Assembly (NCBI GenBank): GCA_030917985.1
Contig: JAUPTR010000277.1
Location: 1 to 7,473, forward strand
Length of the DNA stretch: 7,473 bases
Source of the DNA: Pseudomonadota bacterium
GTDB taxonomy: Bacteria > Pseudomonadota > Gammaproteobacteria > Burkholderiales > SCOH01
Direction of reading: 5' to 3'
Below the pieces are notes generated by a model. It searched no databases. It was not told the origin of the DNA and was given only the letters and a program-made list of their open reading frames with translations. Each line of letters starts with the position of its first letter. The stretch's first letter is position 1. Position numbers and translations under genes: made by a program. Shown here in pieces: positions 1-6,391 of this stretch.

Positions 1-902
1 ACATACAAGCAACGGAAAGCAACCCCGTTACACCTACGGCAATCTTGCCACAGGCAGCAGACGCCAGCATTGAGCGCGATGGCAGCATGCGCTGGCTACT
101 GGTTAAACATCCTCCGGAAAAAGTCTGGCCAGTTGTTGTTCAGTTCTGGAAAGATCAAGGTTTTCAGCTGAGCCGCGAAGAGGCTGCGATTGGCATTGCC
201 GAAACAGAATGGGCACAGGATCGCAGCAAGTTACCCAACGACTTTGTTCGACGTGCTTTTGGCTCCTCCCTGGACAGGATGTTCTCCTCCGGGGAAAAAG
301 ACCGCTATCGGGCACGCCTGGAACGACGCGCCGATGGCTTCACGGAAATATTTGTCAGCCAACAGCGTAAAGTTGAGGAATTTACGGACAGCAGCAAGAG
401 TGAAACCCGCTGGTTTGTAAAACCTGCCGATCCGGAAGCAGAAGCCGAAATGCTGGCACTTCTACTGCAACAGTTTGGTATTCCAGCGCAACAGGCCACA
501 GAAGCCACCCAATTGGCAAACCATCAATCTCCGGCCAGCATCAATAACACAGCACCCAAGCCAGTCAACGAGGACGCCACGACGCTCATGTTGAATGAGG
601 GCTTTGACCGCGCATGGCGACGCGTCGGCTTGATTCTGGATCGTAGCGGTTTTACTGTATCTGACCGCGATCGCTCGCATGGAATGTATTTCATACGCTA
701 CGCAGACCCAGATGTCGAGCGCAAGAACGGTGTATTCGGCGCTTTGTTCGGCGACAAGGACACCCGCGCAGAAGACTATCAACTTGAGATCGTGGAGGCG
801 GATGGCAAATGCAATCTACGCGTCCTCGACAAAGACGGCAAGCCATCACAAAGCGAAACGGCAAAACGGATTCTGAGGCTTCTGCAGGAACAACTTAGAT
901 AA
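1..902 (+). CDS. bamC: Outer membrane protein assembly factor BamC (5' truncated)
   Basis: BamC is a lipoprotein of the BAM complex that folds beta-barrels into the outer membrane. The frame is open from base 3 to the TAA at 900-902. The TTG at 45 is only the first possible start inside the window; codons before it read on in frame, so the true start and the lipobox lie to the left. Two helix-grip-like halves are visible. The first (about 87-420) opens with MRWLLVKHPPEKVWPVVVQF. The second (about 580-900) contains GFDRAWRRVGLILDRSGF and, from 681, GMYFIRYADPD, which is typical of the BamC C-terminal domain. A polar Ala/Gln/Asn linker separates them. The order matches the known family architecture. 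In related genomes bamC often follows dapA, which cannot be checked here. Transcription probably ends at the hairpin at 963-1004. Confidence 0.9.
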   Translation, partial: IQATESNPVTPTAILPQAADASIERDGSMRWLLVKHPPEKVWPVVVQFWKDQGFQLSREEAAIGIAETEWAQDRSKLPNDFVRRAFGSSLDRMFSSGEKDRYRARLERRADGFTEIFVSQQRKVEEFTDSSKSETRWFVKPADPEAEAEMLALLLQQFGIPAQQATEATQLANHQSPASINNTAPKPVNEDATTLMLNEGFDRAWRRVGLILDRSGFTVSDRDRSHGMYFIRYADPDVERKNGVFGALFGDKDTRAEDYQLEIVEADGKCNLRVLDKDGKPSQSETAKRILRLLQEQLR

Positions 903-917
903 AACAGAGAGGTGGTA

Positions 918-934
918 GAGCCTGAAAATGGCTC
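918..934 (+). repeat. Small hairpin after bamC
   Basis: GAGCC (918-922) and GGCTC (930-934) can pair around a seven-base loop, 16 bases after the bamC stop codon. No T-run follows, so it is not an intrinsic terminator by itself. It might protect the 3' end or be chance. Confidence 0.3.
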
Positions 935-962
935 ACCCCCCCAATGTCGTTATTTCATTTCT

Positions 963-1004
963 GGAAAACAAAAAACCGACCCTAAGGCCGGTTTTTTGTT
1001 TTCC
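963..1004. terminator. Bidirectional intrinsic terminator between bamC and the lipoprotein gene
   Basis: Two 19-base arms (963-981 and 986-1004) flank the loop CTAA. The core is AAAAAACCG...CGGTTTTTT, so T-runs are present on either strand. There is one non-Watson-Crick position (979 against 988). It is an A.C mismatch in plus-strand RNA but a U.G wobble in minus-strand RNA, so the hairpin should be slightly more stable for the minus-strand lipoprotein transcript. It lies 10 bases beyond that gene's stop codon and 60 bases beyond the bamC stop. Confidence 0.88.
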
Positions 1005-1014
1005 GTAAAACGGA

Positions 1015-1263
1015 TTACTTGGCAGCAGGTGCTTCTGCCGGAGCAGCAGCAGGTGCTTCTGCCGGAGCAGCAGCAGGTGCTTCTGCCGGAGCAGCAGCGT
1101 CAGCCGGAGCAGCAGCAGGAGCTTCAGCAGCCGGAGCAGCAGCAGGAGCTTCAGCAGCCGGAGCTTCAACAGCAGGAGCTGCGGTTTCTTCAGCTTTCTT
1201 TTCACCACAAGCGGTCAGAGCAACAGCCAGCAGAGCAGCAGCGATGAGCGAGTGTTTCATCAT
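1015..1263 (-). CDS. Small Ala/Pro-repeat lipoprotein
   Basis: An 82-residue precursor. Residues 1-19 form a lipoprotein signal (MMKHSLIAAALLAVALTAC) with lipobox LTAC. Cys19 is the predicted acylation site, followed by Gly-Glu, so outer-membrane sorting is plausible. After a short charged stretch (EKKAEE), the rest is a low-complexity run of Ala, Pro and Glu in APAEAPAA-type units ending in AAK. No folded domain is recognisable, and it may act as an extended spacer in the periplasm. The start ATG at 1261-1263 is 9 bases after GGG of TAAGGG; a second ATG follows directly at 1258-1260. Similar small Ala/Pro-rich lipoproteins are, to my knowledge, common in betaproteobacteria and unassigned in function. 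The plus-strand frames over the same bases are open only because of the repeat. Confidence 0.82.
   Translation of the reverse strand: MMKHSLIAAALLAVALTACGEKKAEETAAPAVEAPAAEAPAAAPAAEAPAAAPADAAAPAEAPAAAPAEAPAAAPAEAPAAK
1022..1093. repeat. Three perfect 24-bp tandem repeats inside the lipoprotein gene
   Basis: The units 1022-1045, 1046-1069 and 1070-1093 are identical, each starting GCAGCAGGTGCTTCTGCC on the plus strand. An 18-base partial unit (1094-1111) and two diverged 27-base units (from 1112) follow. All lengths are multiples of three, so gain or loss of a unit keeps the reading frame and changes only the length of the Ala/Pro/Glu tail. Confidence 0.9.
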
Positions 1264-1272
1264 TTTTTTTAA

Positions 1273-1278
1273 CCCTTA
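1273..1278 (-). promoter_or_regulatory. Ribosome binding site of the lipoprotein gene
   Basis: The minus strand reads TAAGGG, then TT and seven A residues before the first ATG at 1263. The 9-base spacing favours the first of the two adjacent ATG codons. Confidence 0.55.
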
Positions 1279-1391
1279 CGTAAGTTATTAAGCAATAACA
1301 ATCACAACACATGGCAATCGGTCTTTGACCGAGATTAGCCAAAGCAATATATGCCTTTAGCCGACCGACCCGGCGGATTTTAGCACGGTTT

Positions 1392-1415
1392 CAGAAAAAC
1401 TCTAGCGTTTTTCTG
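1392..1415 (-). terminator. Possible weak terminator downstream of roxA
   Basis: CAGAAAAAC (1392-1400) and GTTTTTCTG (1407-1415) form a perfect nine-base stem with a six-base loop, about 60 bases after the roxA stop on the minus strand. The stem is AT-rich and its U-run is in the 3' arm rather than after it, so termination strength is uncertain. Confidence 0.4.
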
Positions 1416-1473
1416 TAAGGAACTAAAAACTTTGGGATTATTGCCGTTACACATGCAAACAACATGAGTCCGG

Positions 1474-2595
1474 TCAGGATTCTGCAAGCTGCAAATATCC
1501 ACATTGGAACCATCCATAGAAGTAGTCGAGCATCACGACGGACAATTCCTGCGGCGCTATTCTACGCATATCTGCCAGTTGCACCAGCAAATCGTGGTCA
1601 ACCTGATCCATGACTTCCAATGTCTCACCATTAACGAAAAACTGCTGCCCAATAAACAACATCTGCGTTTTCAGATCCAGCATCACACCACTCGCCTGAG
1701 CCGCTTCCGCAAATTGGTCTCGCGTCATGTCATCGTCAGGTGCATCAAAAAATACATGCGGCTTTGGCTCCGACAGGTATGAACCCAGAAAACAACCTAC
1801 ATCACTCTCCTGCCACAGCCCCCCCTTTAACATCGCCGTCAACTTGCCCACCATCAGATCCGGCACCTGTGCGGGATGCGACGGAACCGATAGCTCCGGG
1901 TCAGCATAGATGCCCTCACGCTCCATTCGCTCTGCCACATACATCAAAAACTGAGAAATCAACTCCTGCTCGGTTGGTGCCCTAAAGCCAATTGAATAGG
2001 TCATACCGGGCTCCAGCGCAATGCCATTGTGTGCAAACTTTGGAGGCAGATATAACATATCCCCCGGCTCCAGCAACCACTCCTGATCCACGCAAAAATT
2101 CTTGAGTATGCGCAATGACACCCCTTCAACCAAAGAATGATCGCTCTGACCACTGATTTGCCAGCACTTGCGCCCAACTGCCTGCAACAAAAACACATCG
2201 TATGAATCAAAGTGCGGCCCCACCCCGCCATCGGTAAGGGCATAACTGACCATCAAATCATCCAGTCGCGCATACGGGATAAAATTGAACTGTTTAAACA
2301 ACTCTGCACCACCTTGCGACCAGTGATTCAAGTCGCTAACCAACAACGACCAGTTACTGTCATCACCCAGCCGCGAAAGGCGCCGCGCAGTAAACGGGCC
2401 GCGCTCTAATGACCAGCTGCCATCACGACGCTCGACAAGGCGAGACAACACCTCATCACGCTGCGCCAGCTCCTGCATCTCCTGCCAATCAACTACACCA
2501 CAAAAGTCTGGCACCGCCTGACGTATCAACAACGGCTTTTTCTGCCAATAATCCCGCAGGAATTCTTCCGCACTCATACCACCGAGCAATTGCAT
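1474..2595 (-). CDS. roxA: Ribosomal protein L16 3-hydroxylase, RoxA/YcfD-type JmjC cupin
   Basis: RoxA (YcfD in E. coli) is a cytosolic Fe(II)/2-oxoglutarate oxygenase that hydroxylates an arginine of ribosomal protein L16. I place the start at the ATG at 2593-2595: from it the product has 373 residues, my recollection of the E. coli YcfD length, and MQLLGGMSAEEFLRDYWQKK aligns without gaps to the family N-terminus. GGGG lies 5 bases before this ATG. The JmjC core contains GGVGPHFDSYDVF, giving metal ligands His128 and Asp130, and FAHNGIALEPGMTYSIGFRA, giving His189; all three are present. RDYWQKKPLLIR, NWSLLVSDLNHW and LEPGDMLYLPP are further family landmarks. A C-terminal dimer/winged-helix-like part follows to the TGA. 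The frame stays open upstream, with an ATG at 2631 (GGTGGA nearby) and a GTG at 2661. The gene is divergent from slyD. Confidence 0.9.
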   Translation of the reverse strand: MQLLGGMSAEEFLRDYWQKKPLLIRQAVPDFCGVVDWQEMQELAQRDEVLSRLVERRDGSWSLERGPFTARRLSRLGDDSNWSLLVSDLNHWSQGGAELFKQFNFIPYARLDDLMVSYALTDGGVGPHFDSYDVFLLQAVGRKCWQISGQSDHSLVEGVSLRILKNFCVDQEWLLEPGDMLYLPPKFAHNGIALEPGMTYSIGFRAPTEQELISQFLMYVAERMEREGIYADPELSVPSHPAQVPDLMVGKLTAMLKGGLWQESDVGCFLGSYLSEPKPHVFFDAPDDDMTRDQFAEAAQASGVMLDLKTQMLFIGQQFFVNGETLEVMDQVDHDLLVQLADMRRIAPQELSVVMLDYFYGWFQCGYLQLAES

Positions 2596-2661
2596 GCCTG
2601 CCCCAATCTGGATTAAGCCAATGACCTTCATTCTAATGGATCCACCCTGAGCACACGACAC

Positions 2662-2801
2662 AACTCGCGGTCTTGTTCACACAAATAGGTTAGAATCGCG
2701 GGAGTTGATCCCTCTTCGACCAATCCGGCAGGACTCCATTATTCAATAGCATCACACCTTGGACCCGCCCTAACGCCGACAGGCATAAAAGGAACCCATT
2801 C
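2662..2801. promoter_or_regulatory. Divergent intergenic region between roxA and slyD
   Basis: The 140 bases upstream of slyD should carry its promoter and probably that of roxA. The best plus-strand -10 candidate is TAGAAT at 2691-2696, preceded by an AT-rich stretch but without a good -35 at normal spacing. No clear operator was seen. Confidence 0.35.
2789..2794 (+). promoter_or_regulatory. slyD ribosome binding site
   Basis: AAGGAA lies 7 bases before the ATG at 2802. This is good spacing and supports that start. Confidence 0.7.
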
Positions 2802-3281
2802 ATGCAAATTGCAAAAAACAGCGTGGTATCGCTGAACTATGAGATGTACGACGGTGACAACCAGCTCGTCGACAAAACCGAAGAGCCGATCGTTTACCTG
2901 CATGGCGGTTATGACAACATTCTACCCAAACTGGAAGAAGCACTACATGGCAAATCCGTTGGGGACAAGGTTGAAGTCGCGATGGAACCAGACGACGCAT
3001 TCGGTGACTTTGATCCGAATTTGCTGCGCATTGAAGCTGCAGACATGTTCCCGGAAGAAGTTGAGATCGGCATGATGTTTGAAGCAGACGATCCAGAGAG
3101 CGGCGAAGTCATCCTGTTCCGCGTCACAGATATTGCTGATGGGAAAATTGTGGTCGACGGCAACCACCCGCTAGCCGGCAAGCGGGTTCGCTTTAGTTGC
3201 TCGGTAGTGGAAGTTCGCGCGGCATCCAAAGAAGAAATCGAGCACGGCCATGTGCATGGCCCACATGGACATGACCACTAA
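2802..3281 (+). CDS. slyD: FKBP-type peptidyl-prolyl cis-trans isomerase SlyD
   Basis: A 159-residue cytosolic prolyl isomerase and chaperone of the SlyD group. The FKBP half starts with VSLNYEMYDGDNQLVDKTEE and contains YLHGGYDNILPKLEEALHGK and VAMEPDDAFGDFDPNLL. The inserted chaperone flap spans roughly residues 70-125 and ends in VVDGNHPLAGK. The last FKBP strands are VRFSCSVVEVRAA. The tail is GHVHGPHGHDH, with six histidines in the last 12 residues, as expected for a nickel-binding SlyD. The tail is shorter than in E. coli and lacks its cysteines. In E. coli, SlyD supplies nickel to hydrogenase maturation; here only the general chaperone and metal role can be inferred. It is transcribed alone and ends at the hairpin at 3308-3338. 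Confidence 0.95.
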   Translation: MQIAKNSVVSLNYEMYDGDNQLVDKTEEPIVYLHGGYDNILPKLEEALHGKSVGDKVEVAMEPDDAFGDFDPNLLRIEAADMFPEEVEIGMMFEADDPESGEVILFRVTDIADGKIVVDGNHPLAGKRVRFSCSVVEVRAASKEEIEHGHVHGPHGHDH

Positions 3282-3307
3282 GCGCACGAAATAGTTGGCT
3301 TAATAAA

Positions 3308-3338
3308 ACTAGGGCCCAGCTAACAGCAGGGCCCTAGT
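3308..3338. terminator. Bidirectional terminator between slyD and the FadL-type gene
   Basis: ACTAGGGCCC (3308-3317) and GGGCCCTAGT (3329-3338) form a perfect ten-base GC-rich stem. GC pairs inside the loop may extend it. A T4 run follows shortly on the plus strand (3342-3345), and TTTTATTAAG follows on the minus strand. The position between convergent genes fits two-way use. Confidence 0.85.
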
Positions 3339-3372
3339 GCATTTTAGGCGGAATCTAAAAAGACTCACATAT

Positions 3373-4986
3373 TCAGAACTTCTTACGAATCGAGATTGCT
3401 GCATAGTCGATTTTCAAACCGGCTGTTACATCCAAACCCGCATATGGGTTGTAGACCATATTAAACAAATCAGTGCAGTTCAAATTACAGCTCGTATTCG
3501 CCGGTGCAGTAAATTTTGTATGCAACATCGACAATGCAAGATCTATTTCAGTATATTTATCGATGGTTATACCCGCTCCCAGCCCCCACAGTATGTCGTC
3601 AGACAATGGAGCGATCGTATCGATTTTATCAGGAGGAATGGAACTCTTGCGATATTCTGCACCACCACGCAATCTGAAACGGTTGGTAAAGGCGTATTCC
3701 AGTCCAACACCTGTACTCCAGGTATTCTGGTATCCGCGAGGTATAGTGAGCGTTGTAGCATCAGGAAACCCAAACAAACGAGCCATCTGCGCTGCAGCAA
3801 GTTCCTGGTCAAACTCCATCTTGAACTGATCCCAAGCTGCCCAGTTTGTCCAACCCACATCGGTATTGACCTGCAGTTTGCCAAACTTCATCTTGGTGCC
3901 CATCTGAATACTCTTGGGATAGGTCAACGTCATCGACACATTCCCTTCCTGTTCCGGAGGGACGTAGCTCGGCATCGCCAGCGATGCCAGAATAATCGGC
4001 CCTAACGCAGAGTTACTTACCCCCTTGAAAAACTCCTGAACGCTTTCGTCATAGGTAATCTTATATTTCCCATGCAAGCGCATTTTTGATTCGCTGGAAT
4101 ATTTCGCACCGAAGGCAAACCAATCGTTAGGCTCCCACAGCATACCGACTGTCACTGTCGGATCTGCGGATGTTGTCATCTCAATGTTCATGTTAAGAAC
4201 ATTGGTAAATGGATTCAGCCGGCCTTTATTACACAATCCGAATAACACCGCATCAATTGGGTTGCCACCATCAGGACATAATGCTTCCTGCAAGCGAGCA
4301 GTCATTGCAATCAGTGTATTGGGGGCACGGAAATCGGTTTCCGTGACAAGTGCGAAATGTGACAGCGACCCGGTAATACCTAAAGACAAAGTATCATTTA
4401 CCTTGTACCCCACCGACGGAGCCAAATAGGTAAAACGCTGCATGATGGTCTTGCGGCCACCATAACGCGCAGGATCGTCATCACCCTCTGAACGATCGTA
4501 GGTCACCGCCATTGGCAGAAAAACCGCCGTAGCAAAGGTAAACCGTGAATCTGGGTCGTTGTAAGCCCAGCCATTACCAGGCGCTACCAACACAGGCATT
4601 TTTGCATTTGTCACACCATAGCCAGGAACATATAGCTGGTGATTATTGCTGATACTTCTCTGACCAATTACCGGGTCTTCAGTGTATCCAAAGATCCCTT
4701 CATAGTTTGCTGGTTTGTTAAACTCGGCAAAATTACGCACCTTAGCCAGAGCGATATGCGTATCACCCTGCTTTCCCCTGATCTTGGTTAATCCCGCAGG
4801 ATTGTAGTGCACGGCTTCAGTACCCACGGTATCGGCAGTAACCGCATTACCCATGGACATGGCACGTGGACTAATCGCAATATTCTCACCCATCGCCGCC
4901 CATAAAGGCTGCGGCGCCAAGAATAGAATCCCGACAACCACACCAAGGCATGCGCTTCGATGAACGCTTTTTTGTCTGATCTTCAC
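3373..4986 (-). CDS. FadL/TodX-family outer membrane transport protein
   Basis: A beta-barrel of the OMPP1/FadL/TodX family, which lets hydrophobic molecules cross the outer membrane. I prefer the GTG at 4986: GGAG lies five bases before it, and the product begins with a classic signal peptide (MKIRQKSVHRSACLGVVVGI, cleaved near LWA at about residue 30). Upstream TTG (5007) and ATG (5001) are in frame but less well placed. From GTG the length is 537 residues, larger than typical FadL proteins. The mature start AMGENIAISPRAMSMGNAV and then HYNPAGL (NPAGL at 62-66) are hallmark FadL features. Extra loops occur around residues 230-260 and 305-350. Two cysteine pairs (237/252 and 500/504) probably sit in loops. 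The protein ends in Phe, as barrels folded by BAM usually do. It is the last gene of the operon; the substrate is unknown. Confidence 0.87.
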   Translation of the reverse strand: MKIRQKSVHRSACLGVVVGILFLAPQPLWAAMGENIAISPRAMSMGNAVTADTVGTEAVHYNPAGLTKIRGKQGDTHIALAKVRNFAEFNKPANYEGIFGYTEDPVIGQRSISNNHQLYVPGYGVTNAKMPVLVAPGNGWAYNDPDSRFTFATAVFLPMAVTYDRSEGDDDPARYGGRKTIMQRFTYLAPSVGYKVNDTLSLGITGSLSHFALVTETDFRAPNTLIAMTARLQEALCPDGGNPIDAVLFGLCNKGRLNPFTNVLNMNIEMTTSADPTVTVGMLWEPNDWFAFGAKYSSESKMRLHGKYKITYDESVQEFFKGVSNSALGPIILASLAMPSYVPPEQEGNVSMTLTYPKSIQMGTKMKFGKLQVNTDVGWTNWAAWDQFKMEFDQELAAAQMARLFGFPDATTLTIPRGYQNTWSTGVGLEYAFTNRFRLRGGAEYRKSSIPPDKIDTIAPLSDDILWGLGAGITIDKYTEIDLALSMLHTKFTAPANTSCNLNCTDLFNMVYNPYAGLDVTAGLKIDYAAISIRKKF

Positions 4987-4991
4987 GTCAA

Positions 4992-4995
4992 CTCC
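4992..4995 (-). promoter_or_regulatory. Ribosome binding site that decides the FadL-type start
   Basis: The minus strand reads GGAG-TTGAC-GTG. The spacing is ideal for the GTG at 4986. The earlier TTG at 5007 has GGA only three bases ahead, which is too close. Confidence 0.6.
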
Positions 4996-5018
4996 GAACA
5001 TTCGCAAATTTCCAGAGA

Positions 5019-6374
5019 TCAGAAATTGATTGGCATGGATGCGCCCATCGAGAAGTCAGGAGACTCCCGGGTCAGGCCAATACCGGTATTGATATTCAGA
5101 GTAAACTTCGGATCCAAGCGCCATCCCAAACCAACATTAAAGGTGCCTGCCATGCTTGGCTCGGTCATGGTTTGCAAATCACCATTAAACATCAGCTCCG
5201 TACCCTTTGAATATGACATTGAAGTCGACAGGTTTAGAGAAACATCGTAAGAAAGCGCGTAACCCAAGCCCATCCCGAAAGACCAAGAATCTCCCGGCTT
5301 CACAGTCTGCAAACGACGCCCCTCATTACCACGAATCTGATTCAAGCCGTTCTCTTCAAAACTATATCCCCAAGTTAATGAGCTATAGAGCACAACCGGG
5401 TCGACGACTTTCGACACATTCCCACCTAAGCTCAGCCCCCAGGTTCCTGAACCCGTAGATAACTCACTACTGACATCAACCTCATAAGGACTCAAGCCGG
5501 TAGGCGCGCGCAACGATCCATTCAAAGTCAAAGATGGGAAAGTCCGGCTAAGTGAAAACGGCTGCCAACGCACGTTTGCATTAATATCGCCAACACCGGT
5601 CACCCAACGTTTTCTGGAAGTGCCATATTGATCAACCTTATACACCAAGGGCACAGAGGCACCGATCGTTACGTTATTGCGCAGACCATAATCCATGGTA
5701 ATGGTATTGGTAAACGAATGCGTTGCAGACTTGTTTACCGAGAACTGAGAGATAACAGCCTGATTCTCCGAGTTCTGTGCAACGGCAGCGTCAATTGCTT
5801 CTGAACCTATGTAGGTGTAGTTAAAGTCATAATTGAAATCGACTCCACCCTTTGGCAGCAGACTGTAGTTTTTATCAGTTGCCTCAAGCACACTCTCCAG
5901 AAGCTTTTTGCTATCGGCATCCCCCTCTTTCCTTGCTAGCGCCTGGCGAGCACTATCTTCCTTCCCTGCAACAGATGCAGCGGGCGTCGATGCAGTAGCC
6001 GATGGAGCACTATTGGGCGAAGCAGCTTGTTTGCCAGCTGATTTAGCCGGCGCAACTGGTACCACGGGAGCCGTAGCAGCCTGACTCGAAACGCCAGCTT
6101 TACCATCTTTCTGCAAGGCCTTTTCCGCTACTGCGGCCGCAGCTGCAGGGGCCACAACAGCGCCAGCCTTTTTCTGTTCGGGAGCCACGCCTACCGATTC
6201 GATTTTCGGCGTTGCCACAGGTATCGATGCCACAGGAGTCGTGGGAGCCACATCGACATTGACATTAACGCCCATTGGGCTGCGCGATACACCAACAGGT
6301 GCATCTTCCGCCAATGCCAATGAAATGGTGTTGCCCATGATTGCGATTCCAATCGCCAAAGAATGTCTTCTCAC
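5019..6374 (-). CDS. FapF-like/MetA-type outer membrane beta-barrel with Ala/Pro-rich N-terminal region
   Basis: A 451-residue exported protein. The start is GTG at 6372-6374 with AGAGG five bases upstream. Residues 1-22 are a signal peptide (MRRHSLAIGIAI..., cleavage after LALA). Residues about 25-137 are low-complexity and rich in Ala, Pro, Val and Lys. A predicted helix follows (about 140-170, SARQALARKE...KKLLESVLEATDKNYSLL), then a barrel domain (about 175-451). The barrel has family landmarks GVGDINANVRW (260-270), LRAPTG (288-293) and STGSGTWGLSLG (307-318), and ends in MPINF. These recall the broad transporter/phenol-MetA-degradation-like barrel group. The layout of linker, helix, then barrel after a C39 peptidase gene recalls FapF, the export pore of the Pseudomonas Fap amyloid system. 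The gene starts 17 bases after the peptidase stop. The FapF assignment is inference; the barrel call is firmer. Confidence 0.75.
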   Translation of the reverse strand: MRRHSLAIGIAIMGNTISLALAEDAPVGVSRSPMGVNVNVDVAPTTPVASIPVATPKIESVGVAPEQKKAGAVVAPAAAAAVAEKALQKDGKAGVSSQAATAPVVPVAPAKSAGKQAASPNSAPSATASTPAASVAGKEDSARQALARKEGDADSKKLLESVLEATDKNYSLLPKGGVDFNYDFNYTYIGSEAIDAAVAQNSENQAVISQFSVNKSATHSFTNTITMDYGLRNNVTIGASVPLVYKVDQYGTSRKRWVTGVGDINANVRWQPFSLSRTFPSLTLNGSLRAPTGLSPYEVDVSSELSTGSGTWGLSLGGNVSKVVDPVVLYSSLTWGYSFEENGLNQIRGNEGRRLQTVKPGDSWSFGMGLGYALSYDVSLNLSTSMSYSKGTELMFNGDLQTMTEPSMAGTFNVGLGWRLDPKFTLNINTGIGLTRESPDFSMGASMPINF

Positions 6375-6379
6375 AGCCG

Positions 6380-6384
6380 CCTCT
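6380..6384 (-). promoter_or_regulatory. Ribosome binding site for the barrel gene
   Basis: AGAGG sits five bases before the GTG at 6374, inside the 17-base gap after the peptidase stop. It supports the GTG start and translation from a shared mRNA. Confidence 0.65.
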
Positions 6385-6391
6385 ATTATTT

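Larger units (their letters stand above)
1264..1473. other. Intergenic region with several inverted repeats
   Basis: This 210-base gap separates the lipoprotein gene start from the roxA stop. I see no credible coding sequence and no convincing -35/-10 pair. It holds three inverted repeats: an imperfect hairpin at 1313-1340 built on CGGTC-TTT-GACCG, a weak one near 1341-1358 (AAAGCA/TGCCTTT), and a perfect nine-base repeat at 1392-1415. The first two would lie in the 5' leader if the lipoprotein promoter is distal. Confidence 0.5.

Noticed and set aside
462..782. 106-codon minus-strand frame inside bamC
   Set aside because: Antisense shadow of a conserved gene with no recognisable product.
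1022..1165. CRISPR array
   Set aside because: The repeats are contiguous coding repeats without unique spacers.
912..1291. Plus-strand open frames over the repeat region
   Set aside because: They consist of translated repeat (Gln/Leu/Pro or Ala/Gly/Ser) opposite a gene with a clear lipobox and ribosome site; the openness follows from the repeat composition.
3337..4005. 222-codon plus-strand frame
   Set aside because: It lies antisense to the FadL-type gene, starts inside the slyD/FadL intergenic region after the terminator, and its product is Cys/Arg/His-rich without family features.
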